From an uncultured Eubacteriales bacterium (GTDB lineage Bacteria > Bacillota > Clostridia > UMGS1883): 7,160 nucleotides of DNA. This document shows, piece after piece, positions 1-6,133 of the stretch. Under the pieces are notes generated by a model. It saw nothing but the letters and a program-made list of their open reading frames with translations, searched no databases and was not told where the DNA came from. Positions within the stretch are counted from its first letter, which is position 1; every line of letters starts with the position of its first letter. The position numbers were made by a program, and so were the translations under genes. The stretch covers positions 1 to 7,160 of the forward strand of contig CAJJUC010000120.1 in the NCBI GenBank assembly GCA_905195005.1, given 5' to 3'.

Positions 1-59
1 ACATACTGACGTATATCAAGCCCGACAACACAGAAAAAGACGATTTTCAGGCTTTCTGA
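1..59 (+). CDS. C-terminal tail of an upstream gene (partial, unrecognised)
   Basis: Frame 3 is open from the window edge to a TGA at 57-59 and encodes a short hydrophilic tail (ILTYIKPDNTEKDDFQAF). It is cut off at the left, so no family can be assigned. The reading frame is preferred because its codon choice resembles the following gene. Frame 1 stops at once, while frame 2 stays open to 76 but gives an Arg/His-rich, less natural peptide. About 54 nt separate this stop from the next start. The call rests only on frame openness over 19 codons and could be chance. Confidence 0.45.
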   Translation, partial: ILTYIKPDNTEKDDFQAF

Positions 60-113
60 GCGCGTTCGGATATTAACACATCTGCCTAAGATACTGAAAT
101 AAGAGGTGTATAT

Positions 114-1058
114 ATGAACAAAATATCAATTATCGGAACCGGAAGCGTTGGTTCGACCATTGCGTACACGCTTACTGTAATGGGGCTTGCGTCGGAAATA
201 GTGATGATCGATATAAACAATGAAAAAGCTCTCGGAGAAGCGCTTGACATCAGGCAGGGAACGCCGTTTTGCGGAGCCTGTTCGATTTATGCCGGTGAAT
301 ACCGCGACGCAGCGGATTCCGACATTGTGATTCTTACCTCCGGAGTTGCGAGAAAGCCCGGTCAGTCAAGACTTGAGCTTGCGCAGACAAACGTTGATAT
401 TACTAAGTCAATTATCCCCGAGATTACAAAGTATGCTCCCGGAGCTACATATATAATAGTAAGCAATCCCGTTGATATTTTGACGTACACATTCCACAAG
501 TTTTCCGATCTTCCCGAAAATCGCATAATCGGTTCAGGGACAATTCTTGACACCGCCCGCCTGCGTGCAAGACTTTCGGAATATTACAACATTAACCAGG
601 GCAATGTTCATGCGTATGTTTTCGGCGAGCACGGCGATTCGTCGTTTATTCCGTGGTCGGTTGCGAATATTTCGAACATTCCGATTGCGCAGTGTTCAAA
701 GCTCATCAACACAACGGGAATAACGGCGCCGGAGCTGAATTATGCCGAAATTGAGCAGTATGTAAGAAAATCGGGCGGCAGAGTTATTGCGAGGAAGGGC
801 GCAACGTTTTATGCGGTGTCAATCTCCGTTTGCCACATCTGCAAATGCATTCTCAGCGGAATCGACACAACAATGACCGTTTCGACAATGATGCACGGGG
901 AGTACGGAATTGACGATGTGTGCCTGAGCACGCTGAACATGGTCGGCTGCGACGGTGTGCGCGGCAAGGTAAATGTTTCGCTGACGGCTGATGAAGAAGA
1001 AAAGCTTCGCCTCAGCGCGCAGACTCTTAAGGATGTTATAAAGAATCTTGAAATATAA
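114..1058 (+). CDS. NAD-dependent LDH/MDH-family 2-hydroxyacid dehydrogenase, possibly malate dehydrogenase
   Basis: The 314-aa protein has the usual length for the L-lactate/malate dehydrogenase family, cytosolic enzymes that reduce pyruvate or oxaloacetate with NADH. Visible landmarks are the Rossmann loop GTGSVGS (8-14), the NAD ribose acidic residue D33, the mobile loop GVARKPGQSR (77-86), N118 in SNPVD, D146 and R149 in LDTARLR, catalytic H173 in GEHGDS, and T231 in GATFYA. By alignment from memory, R80 falls at family position 102. That position is Gln in true LDHs and Arg in malate dehydrogenases, while T231 (position 246) is LDH-like, so the specificity signature is mixed. Automatic annotation would probably say L-lactate dehydrogenase, but the Arg and the adjacent fumarase favour malate/oxaloacetate. 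The start is supported by AAGAGGTG at 101-108. Two cysteine clusters (C53/C56 and C240/C243/C245) are unusual. Family is certain; substrate is not. Confidence 0.9.
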   Translation: MNKISIIGTGSVGSTIAYTLTVMGLASEIVMIDINNEKALGEALDIRQGTPFCGACSIYAGEYRDAADSDIVILTSGVARKPGQSRLELAQTNVDITKSIIPEITKYAPGATYIIVSNPVDILTYTFHKFSDLPENRIIGSGTILDTARLRARLSEYYNINQGNVHAYVFGEHGDSSFIPWSVANISNIPIAQCSKLINTTGITAPELNYAEIEQYVRKSGGRVIARKGATFYAVSISVCHICKCILSGIDTTMTVSTMMHGEYGIDDVCLSTLNMVGCDGVRGKVNVSLTADEEEKLRLSAQTLKDVIKNLEI

Positions 1059-1080
1059 GCAAGGCGTTTTTGCCTGAAAA

Positions 1081-1089
1081 AGAAAGGTG
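1081..1089 (+). promoter_or_regulatory. Ribosome binding site deciding the fumC start
   Basis: AGAAAGGTG lies 6 nt upstream of ATG 1096. A GTG at 1087 is in frame with fumC but sits inside this purine-rich element, so it cannot use it. ATG 1096 is therefore chosen, and it also gives the family-typical N-terminus MEYRIEHDSMG. Confidence 0.7.
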
Positions 1090-1095
1090 AATAAA

Positions 1096-2472
1096 ATGGA
1101 ATACCGTATTGAACATGATTCCATGGGAGAAATGAAGGTTCCTGCCGACCGTCTTTGGGCGGCGCAGACGCAGAGAAGTCATGAAAATTTCAAAATCGGT
1201 GTGGATATTGAAACTATGCCGCGTGAAATCACACATGCCTTCGGAATATTGAAGAAAGCGGCGGCGCTCGCAAATGCGGAGCTTAAGCCCGAAAAGATGA
1301 CAAAGGAAAAGCTTGAAGCAATCTCGAAAGCATGCGACGAGGTTATATCGGGCGAGCTGAACAGCCATTTCCCGCTTGTCGTATGGCAGACGGGCTCGGG
1401 AACGCAGTCAAACATGAATGCGAATGAGGTTATTGCAAACCGCGCAAATCAGATTGCCGGTTCAAAGCTTTGCCATCCGAACGACGATATTAACATGAGC
1501 CAGTCCTCGAACGACACTTTCCCCACGGCGATGCACATTTCCGCCGTTACGGCGATTGAGGATAAGCTGCTTCCGGCGGTTGAAATGCTGATTGAAACCT
1601 TTAAACGCCTTGAATCGGAGAACGAGGGAATCGTTAAATCCGGCAGAACGCATTTGCAGGATGCAACGCCGAGTAAGTTCAGCCAGGAAATTTCGGGCTG
1701 GCGCGCAAGCCTTGAGCGTGACGCGGAGCTTCTGAAAATGTCCGTTCAGCCGCTTTACGAGCTGGCGCTCGGCGGAACGGCTGTCGGCACGGGGCTTAAT
1801 GCGCCGAAGGGCTTTTCGGAGCTTGTTGCCGAAAAGGTTGCCGGTCTTACCGGAAAAAGCTTTGTGACGGCGGAAAATAAGTTCCATGCTCTTACCTCAA
1901 AGGATGAGCTTGTGTTTGCGCACGGCGCAATAAAGGCGACAGCCTGCGACATGATGAAGATTGCAAACGATGTCCGCTGGCTTGCTTCCGGTCCGCGTGA
2001 CGGCTTGGGTGAAATTCACATACCCGAAAACGAGCCCGGTTCTTCAATCATGCCCGGAAAGGTTAACCCCACGCAGTGTGAAGCGGTTACAATGGTTGCC
2101 GTTCAGGTTATGGGCAACGATGTTGCTGTCGGCATGGCGGCGTCGCAGGGCAATTTCGAGCTGAATGTGTTCATGCCCGTTGCGGCATATAATTTCCTTC
2201 AGTCGGCAAGGCTGCTTGCGGAAGCAATTGTTTCCTTTAATAACAATTGCGCTGCCGGAATCACTGCGAATAAGGAAAAAATGTATCACAATCTGCACAA
2301 TTCGCTCATGCTTGTTACGGCGCTCAATCCGTACATCGGATATGAGAATGCTGCAAAGACGGCGAAAAAAGCATATAAGGACAACATTTCTCTCAAAGAG
2401 GCTTGCGTGCAGCTCGGCTTTTTGACAGAGGAACGTTTTGACGAGGTATTCCATCCCGAGCAGATGGTTTGA
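1096..2472 (+). CDS. fumC: Class II fumarate hydratase (fumarase C)
   Basis: Fumarase C catalyses the reversible hydration of fumarate to L-malate in the cytosol and needs no iron-sulfur cluster. The 458-aa length matches the family (about 460). The N-terminus MEYRIEHDSMGEMKVPADRL is typical. Substrate-site motifs are present: GSGTQSNMN (100-108), SSNDTFPTAMH, GRTHLQDATP with the active-site His at residue 186, and the superfamily signature GSSIMPGKVN (315-324) with the catalytic serine loop. No active-site residue appears lost. It begins 37 nt after the dehydrogenase stop and ends 35 nt before hdrB, so it may share a transcript with both. With an upstream MDH-like enzyme it would form an oxaloacetate-malate-fumarate module. 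Aspartase and argininosuccinate lyase share the signature, but the HLQDATP region and N-terminus fit fumarase best. Confidence 0.95.
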   Translation: MEYRIEHDSMGEMKVPADRLWAAQTQRSHENFKIGVDIETMPREITHAFGILKKAAALANAELKPEKMTKEKLEAISKACDEVISGELNSHFPLVVWQTGSGTQSNMNANEVIANRANQIAGSKLCHPNDDINMSQSSNDTFPTAMHISAVTAIEDKLLPAVEMLIETFKRLESENEGIVKSGRTHLQDATPSKFSQEISGWRASLERDAELLKMSVQPLYELALGGTAVGTGLNAPKGFSELVAEKVAGLTGKSFVTAENKFHALTSKDELVFAHGAIKATACDMMKIANDVRWLASGPRDGLGEIHIPENEPGSSIMPGKVNPTQCEAVTMVAVQVMGNDVAVGMAASQGNFELNVFMPVAAYNFLQSARLLAEAIVSFNNNCAAGITANKEKMYHNLHNSLMLVTALNPYIGYENAAKTAKKAYKDNISLKEACVQLGFLTEERFDEVFHPEQMV

Positions 2473-2485
2473 TAAATATTTTTGT

Positions 2486-2511
2486 GAGGGGAGTTAATGA
2501 TCAGAATATGA
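2486..2511 (+). promoter_or_regulatory. Unusual hdrB translation start region with a four-codon leader
   Basis: GAGGGGAG at 2486-2493 is the only good ribosome binding site near hdrB, but it is 14 nt from the hdrB ATG at 2508, longer than usual. It is 3 nt from another ATG at 2497 in a different frame, which would read MIRI and stop at TGA 2509-2511. That stop overlaps the hdrB start as ATGA. This could be termination-reinitiation coupling, or simply a long spacer. An upstream in-frame TTG at 2469 is unlikely because it would add 13 non-family residues. Confidence 0.4.
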
Positions 2512-3314
2512 AAGTCAGTTATTTTCCCGGCTGTACTCTCCGTACAAAGGCAAAGGAGCTTGATTTCTATGCTCGCCGCTGCGCAGAGGCGCTCGGTTTT
2601 GAGATGTGTGAAATAGAAAACTGGCAATGCTGCGGCGGCGTTTTTGTGAGCGCGAAGGATGAAATTGCATCCAAGCTTTCGAGCGTGCGCGCTCTTGTTG
2701 CCGCAAGAGATGCCGGTCAGCCTTTGGTCACGGTGTGCTCAGCCTGTCATAATGTTATAAAGCAAACGAATTATGCAATGCAAAACGATGCGGACTTTTC
2801 CGCAAAGGTAAATCTGTATATGCAGCAGGACAAGAATCCGTCCGAGCCTTATTCGGGTGAAGCGGAGGTTTATCATTATCTTGAATGGCTGCGCGACAAG
2901 GTCGGTTTTGACAATATCAGAAAAGCGGTTGTAAATCCGCTTGCAGGCAAAAAAATTGCGGCTTATTACGGCTGCATGCTGCTGCGCCCGGGAAAGGTTA
3001 TGCGCTTTGACGATCCCGAAAATCCGAAAATAATGGAGGATTTTATAAGCGCGCTCGGAGCGGAGCCCGTAATTTACGCGCAGAGAAACGAGTGCTGCGG
3101 CGGATACGTTGCGCTTGAGGACGCGGAGTCCGCAAAGAGAAAGTCAAACGCCGTTTCGTCCGACGCTGTAAATCACGGCGCGGAAATGCTTGTAACGGCT
3201 TGTCCGCTTTGCAAATATAATCTTGTTAAGAGCGGAAGCACAGCGCCGGTGGTTTATTTCACCGAGCTCCTGGCGGAGGCGCTCGGCGTAAAGGGGGATT
3301 ACCATGCAGAATAA
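2508..3314 (+). CDS. hdrB: Heterodisulfide reductase subunit B homologue (HdrB, two CCG domains)
   Basis: HdrB is the disulfide-reducing subunit of Hdr complexes; in methanogens it holds two noncubane [4Fe-4S] clusters and reduces CoM-S-S-CoB. This 268-aa protein has both complete cysteine-rich CCG motifs: C9, C41-C42, C77, C80 and C156, C196-C197, C232, C235. The spacings (C-x31-CC-x34-CxxC and C-x39-CC-x34-CxxC) match the family. It opens with MKVSYFPGCT, the usual HdrB start, which supports ATG 2508. No membrane segment or signal peptide is seen, so it is cytosolic. The gene overlaps hdrC by 11 nt and lies just after fumC. Bacteria of this kind are not expected to make CoM or CoB, so the physiological disulfide or protein partner is unknown; DsrC-like proteins have been suggested for bacterial homologues. 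Confidence 0.92.
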   Translation: MKVSYFPGCTLRTKAKELDFYARRCAEALGFEMCEIENWQCCGGVFVSAKDEIASKLSSVRALVAARDAGQPLVTVCSACHNVIKQTNYAMQNDADFSAKVNLYMQQDKNPSEPYSGEAEVYHYLEWLRDKVGFDNIRKAVVNPLAGKKIAAYYGCMLLRPGKVMRFDDPENPKIMEDFISALGAEPVIYAQRNECCGGYVALEDAESAKRKSNAVSSDAVNHGAEMLVTACPLCKYNLVKSGSTAPVVYFTELLAEALGVKGDYHAE

Positions 3315-3696
3315 AAATGAACTTCGCAGAGAACAGATTCTCCGCATGAGCGGCGTGAATCCGCGCAAGTGCATGCGCTGCGGAAAATGCTCGGGAACAT
3401 GTCCCTCCTACGGCGAGATGGAATACCATCCGCATCAGTTTGTATATATGGTTGAAAACGGAGAGCTTGACGCGCTTTTAAAGTCCGATTCAATATATAA
3501 ATGTCTTTCGTGCTTTGCATGTGTGGATCGCTGTCCGCGCGGCGTTGAGCCGGCAAAGCTTATCGAGGCGCTGCGCCTGACGGTCATCCGCGAAAAGGGC
3601 GCAAATCATATGACGGCGGACGATATACCGCCGCTTGTTGACGACGATATGCCCCAGCAGGCGCTGATGAGCGCTATGCGCAAATATTCCAAGTAA
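3304..3696 (+). CDS. hdrC: Heterodisulfide reductase subunit C homologue (HdrC, 2x[4Fe-4S])
   Basis: HdrC is the electron wire between HdrA and HdrB. The 130-aa protein carries two ferredoxin-type [4Fe-4S] motifs: C23, C26, C29, C33 followed by Pro (CMRCGKCSGTCP) and C67, C70, C73, C77 followed by Pro (CLSCFACVDRCP). It has the helical spacer and the PRGVEPAKLIEALR stretch typical of soluble HdrC. No haem or membrane domain of the HdrE type is fused. It is compact, on the short side for the family. The start at ATG 3304 follows AAGGGGG at 3291-3297 and overlaps the end of hdrB by 11 nt, implying coupled translation. hdrA follows after 17 nt. The order B-C-A and the cluster content make the assignment secure. 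Confidence 0.92.
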   Translation: MQNKNELRREQILRMSGVNPRKCMRCGKCSGTCPSYGEMEYHPHQFVYMVENGELDALLKSDSIYKCLSCFACVDRCPRGVEPAKLIEALRLTVIREKGANHMTADDIPPLVDDDMPQQALMSAMRKYSK

Positions 3697-3713
3697 GAAA
3701 GGAGAAACAGACC

Positions 3714-5705
3714 ATGCAGAGAATTGGAGTTTTTGTCTGTCATTGCGGCACGAACATTGCCGGAACGGTGGACGTTAAAGCAGTTGCCGAGGCGCTGAAA
3801 AACGAACCGGGTGTTGTTTTCTCCACTGATTATCAGTATATGTGTTCACAGGCAGGTCAGGACATGATTAAGGAAGCCGTTAAGGAAAATAAGCTCACGG
3901 GCTTTGTCGTATGCTCCTGCTCACCGCGTATGCATGAGGCAACGTTCCGCAAAACGGCTGCCGCTGCCGGCATAAATCCTTATATGGTTGAAATCGCAAA
4001 TATCCGCGAGCAGTGCTCCTGGGTACATAAGGAAATGCCGATAGGAACGGAAAAGGCAATTATCCTTGCAAAGGCGGCTGTTGCAAAGGTTAATCTCAAC
4101 GCGCCGCTCACCCCGGGCGAAAGCCCCGTAACGAAGCGCGCGCTTGTTATCGGCGGCGGTATTGCCGGAATCCAGACGGCGCTCGATATTGCGGACGCAG
4201 GCTTCCCGGTTGATATTGTTGAAACAAAGCCGACAATCGGCGGAAAAATGGCGCAGCTCGATAAAACCTTCCCGACGCTTGACTGCGCTGCCTGTATCCT
4301 GACGCCGAAAATGGTTGAGGTTGCACAAAATGAAAAAATACGTATATTCTCATATTCCGAGGTTACGGAGGTTAAGGGCTTTGTCGGCAGCTTTGACGTT
4401 ACGATAAAGCGCAAGGCAAGATATGTTAAGGAGGACATATGCACGGGCTGCGGTCTTTGCACGGAAAAATGTCCGCAGAAAAAGGTTCCGAATGAGTTCA
4501 ACCTCGGCATGGACAACCGCCGCGCCATCTATATCCCCTTCGCACAGGCCGTGCCGAAGGTCGCGACCATCGACCCGAACTACTGCAACATGCTCAAAAA
4601 CGGCAAGTGCGGCGTGTGCGCGAAGGTCTGTTCCGCCGGGGCAATCGATTACAAGCAGACCGACACGTTCATTGAGCAGGAATACGGCGCCATCGTCGCC
4701 GCGACGGGCTTCAACCCCATCGATCTTTCCAAATTCGATGAATTTGCCTACAGCCAGAGCCCGGACGTCGTTTCCAGCCTCGAATTTGAGCGTCTCATGA
4801 ACGCCGCCGGCCCCACGAGCGGCACGCTCCTGCGCCCGTCCGACGGGACACATCCGAAGACCATCGTCTTCGTCCAGTGCGTCGGCTCCCGCTGCGACGG
4901 TGTGGAGAAGGGCAAGCCCTACTGCTCCAAGATCTGCTGCATGTACACGGCGAAGCATGCCATGCTCTGCCGCGAAAAATACCCGGATACAGACGTATAT
5001 GTGTTCTATATCGACGTGCGCACCCCCGGCAAGAACTTTGACGAGTTCTACCGCAGAGCCGTCGAGCAGTACGGCGTGCATTACATCAAGGGCATGGTCG
5101 GCAAGGTCACGCCCGAAAACGGCAAGCTGAAGGTGCAGGCATCCGATCTGCTGGACAACCGGCAGCTGCATATCGACGCTGACATGGTCGTGCTGGCTGC
5201 CGCCATCGAGCCGGATAAGTCCGCGCGGCCGCTGGCCACGATGCTGACCGCCTCCATGGACACGAACGACTTCTTCACCGAGGCCCACCCGAAGCTCCGC
5301 CCGGTCGAAAGCCCGACGGCAGGCGTGTTCCTGTCCGGTATGTGCCAGGGGCCGAAGGATATCCCGGAGACGGTCGCACAGGCGTCCGCCGCTGCGGCGA
5401 AGGTCATCGGCCTTCTGTGCAAGGACTCGCTGACGTGCAACCCGTGCGTGGCGCAGCCGGATGAGATGATGTGCAACGGCTGCTCGAACTGCGAAAAGGT
5501 CTGCCCGTATGGCGCGATCACGTACATTGACAAGGAATTCAGAGGCCCGAACCGCACGACGCTCGTGCGGCGTGTCGCGCAGGTCAACCCGGCAGTCTGT
5601 CAGGGCTGCGGCGCGTGCACCGTCGCGTGTATGTCCGGCGCGATGGATCTCAAGGGCTTCTCCAACCGTCAAATCATTGCGGAGGTGGATGCGATATGCA
5701 GGTAA
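3714..5705 (+). CDS. hdrA: Heterodisulfide reductase subunit A homologue (HdrA, FAD bifurcating subunit)
   Basis: HdrA is the FAD subunit where electron bifurcation is thought to occur, sending electrons to ferredoxin and, via HdrC, to HdrB. The 663-aa length fits the methanogen type (about 650). In order: an N-terminal cysteine domain (C9, C11, C44, C67, C69), the FAD Rossmann motif GGGIAG (147-152), C191/C194 in the LDCAACILTP stretch, inserted ferredoxin clusters C243/C246/C249/C253 and C291/C299/C302/C306, a Cys-rich CVGSRCDG...CSKICC region (389-409), and a C-terminal pair C587/C590/C593/C597 and C629/C632/C635/C639. There is no internal stop and no selenocysteine codon. AAAGGAG at 3698-3704 supports the start. 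Codon use switches sharply near residue 262 (about 4497): Val is GTT in 19 of 26 codons before it but 1 of 33 after (hand count). The gene is thus a mosaic, though the protein is complete. It overlaps the next gene by 10 nt. Confidence 0.95.
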   Translation: MQRIGVFVCHCGTNIAGTVDVKAVAEALKNEPGVVFSTDYQYMCSQAGQDMIKEAVKENKLTGFVVCSCSPRMHEATFRKTAAAAGINPYMVEIANIREQCSWVHKEMPIGTEKAIILAKAAVAKVNLNAPLTPGESPVTKRALVIGGGIAGIQTALDIADAGFPVDIVETKPTIGGKMAQLDKTFPTLDCAACILTPKMVEVAQNEKIRIFSYSEVTEVKGFVGSFDVTIKRKARYVKEDICTGCGLCTEKCPQKKVPNEFNLGMDNRRAIYIPFAQAVPKVATIDPNYCNMLKNGKCGVCAKVCSAGAIDYKQTDTFIEQEYGAIVAATGFNPIDLSKFDEFAYSQSPDVVSSLEFERLMNAAGPTSGTLLRPSDGTHPKTIVFVQCVGSRCDGVEKGKPYCSKICCMYTAKHAMLCREKYPDTDVYVFYIDVRTPGKNFDEFYRRAVEQYGVHYIKGMVGKVTPENGKLKVQASDLLDNRQLHIDADMVVLAAAIEPDKSARPLATMLTASMDTNDFFTEAHPKLRPVESPTAGVFLSGMCQGPKDIPETVAQASAAAAKVIGLLCKDSLTCNPCVAQPDEMMCNGCSNCEKVCPYGAITYIDKEFRGPNRTTLVRRVAQVNPAVCQGCGACTVACMSGAMDLKGFSNRQIIAEVDAICR

Positions 5706-6133
5706 ACGGCTCCTGGACGCCCACGATCGTGGCGTTCTGCTGCAACTGGTGCTCCTACGCGGGCGCCGATCTTTCCGGCACGAACCGGCTGAGCTACCCG
5801 GCCAATGTGAAGATCATCCGCATTCCGTGCTCCTGCCGGTTAAACCCGATGTTTATTCTCCGCGCGTTCCAGCGCGGGGCCGACGGCGTGATCCTCTGCG
5901 GCTGCCATCCCGGCGACTGCCACTACACGACCGGCAACTATTATGCCCGGCGGCGCATGACGCTCCTGTTCTCCATGCTGGACTTCCTCGGCATCGAGCG
6001 TGAGCGCACGCGCGTGGAATGGGTCTCGGCAGCGGAGGGCGCGAAGTTCGCCAAAACCATGAACGAATTCGCCGAGACGATCACAAAACTCGGCGAGAAC
6101 CGCAGACTGGAGGATCTACGATGCAAAGAGTAA
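5696..6133 (+). CDS. flxD: MvhD/FlpD-family [2Fe-2S] protein (FlxD-like)
   Basis: MvhD-family proteins are small [2Fe-2S] carriers that dock an electron-donating module (hydrogenase, formate dehydrogenase or the NADH-oxidising Flx proteins) onto HdrA. This 145-aa protein shows the family hallmarks: FCCNWCSYAGADLSG (C15, C16, C19), IPCSCRLNP (C45, C47), GADGVILCGCHPGDCHY (C68, C70, C75), and the C-terminal RVEWVSAAEG stretch. C47 sits where I recall Gly in many relatives (PCSGR or PCTGR). The gene starts at ATG 5696 inside the last codons of hdrA (10-nt overlap) and its end overlaps the next start by 13 nt. The partner type is inferred from context: no NiFe hydrogenase or formate dehydrogenase gene is in view, while the neighbours look like Flx subunits, so FlxD fits better than MvhD. 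The whole gene lies in the GC-rich segment. Confidence 0.85.
   Translation: MQVNGSWTPTIVAFCCNWCSYAGADLSGTNRLSYPANVKIIRIPCSCRLNPMFILRAFQRGADGVILCGCHPGDCHYTTGNYYARRRMTLLFSMLDFLGIERERTRVEWVSAAEGAKFAKTMNEFAETITKLGENRRLEDLRCKE
6109..6114 (+). promoter_or_regulatory. Ribosome binding site deciding the flxC-like start
   Basis: GGAGGA lies 6 nt before ATG 6121. The frame is open further upstream (an ATG at 6019), but that would add 34 Arg-rich residues that only shadow the preceding gene in another frame. ATG 6121 is therefore taken as the start. Confidence 0.75.

Noticed and set aside
60..113. Possible promoter before the first complete gene (TTAACA-like and GATACT-like boxes)
   Set aside because: The boxes near 73-78 and 90-95 are about 11 nt apart, too close for a sigma-70 type promoter; no confident pair was found.
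1062..1075. AGGC-GTTTTT-GCCT inverted repeat between the dehydrogenase and fumC, possible terminator
   Set aside because: The stem is only about 4 bp and is not followed by a T tract; it is too weak to separate the two genes.
2224..2250. Perfect 7-bp inverted repeat GCAATTG...CAATTGC with a 13-nt loop
   Set aside because: It lies within fumC, encodes ordinary residues, is AT-rich in the stem and has no flanking T run; probably chance.
4350..5672. Long open frame on the minus strand (440 codons) opposite hdrA
   Set aside because: It is Ala/Arg/Asp-rich, lies entirely antisense to a clear HdrA gene and is an artefact of its GC-biased codons and the scarcity of stops.
3714..5705. Possible selenocysteine codon in HdrA, as in some methanogen homologues
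   Set aside because: The frame has no in-frame TGA; the cluster positions are encoded by ordinary Cys codons.
6019..6120. Upstream extension of the flxC-like gene to ATG 6019
   Set aside because: The 34 extra residues are Arg/Gly-rich shadow sequence of the flxD frame, while a good ribosome binding site precedes ATG 6121.
3304..6126. Four consecutive genes (hdrC, hdrA, flxD, flxC-like) begin with ATGCAR, Met-Gln
   Set aside because: The similarity covers only 5-6 nt, with different upstream contexts except for ACCATGCAGA at hdrC and hdrA; it is more likely coincidence or start-site preference than a regulatory element.
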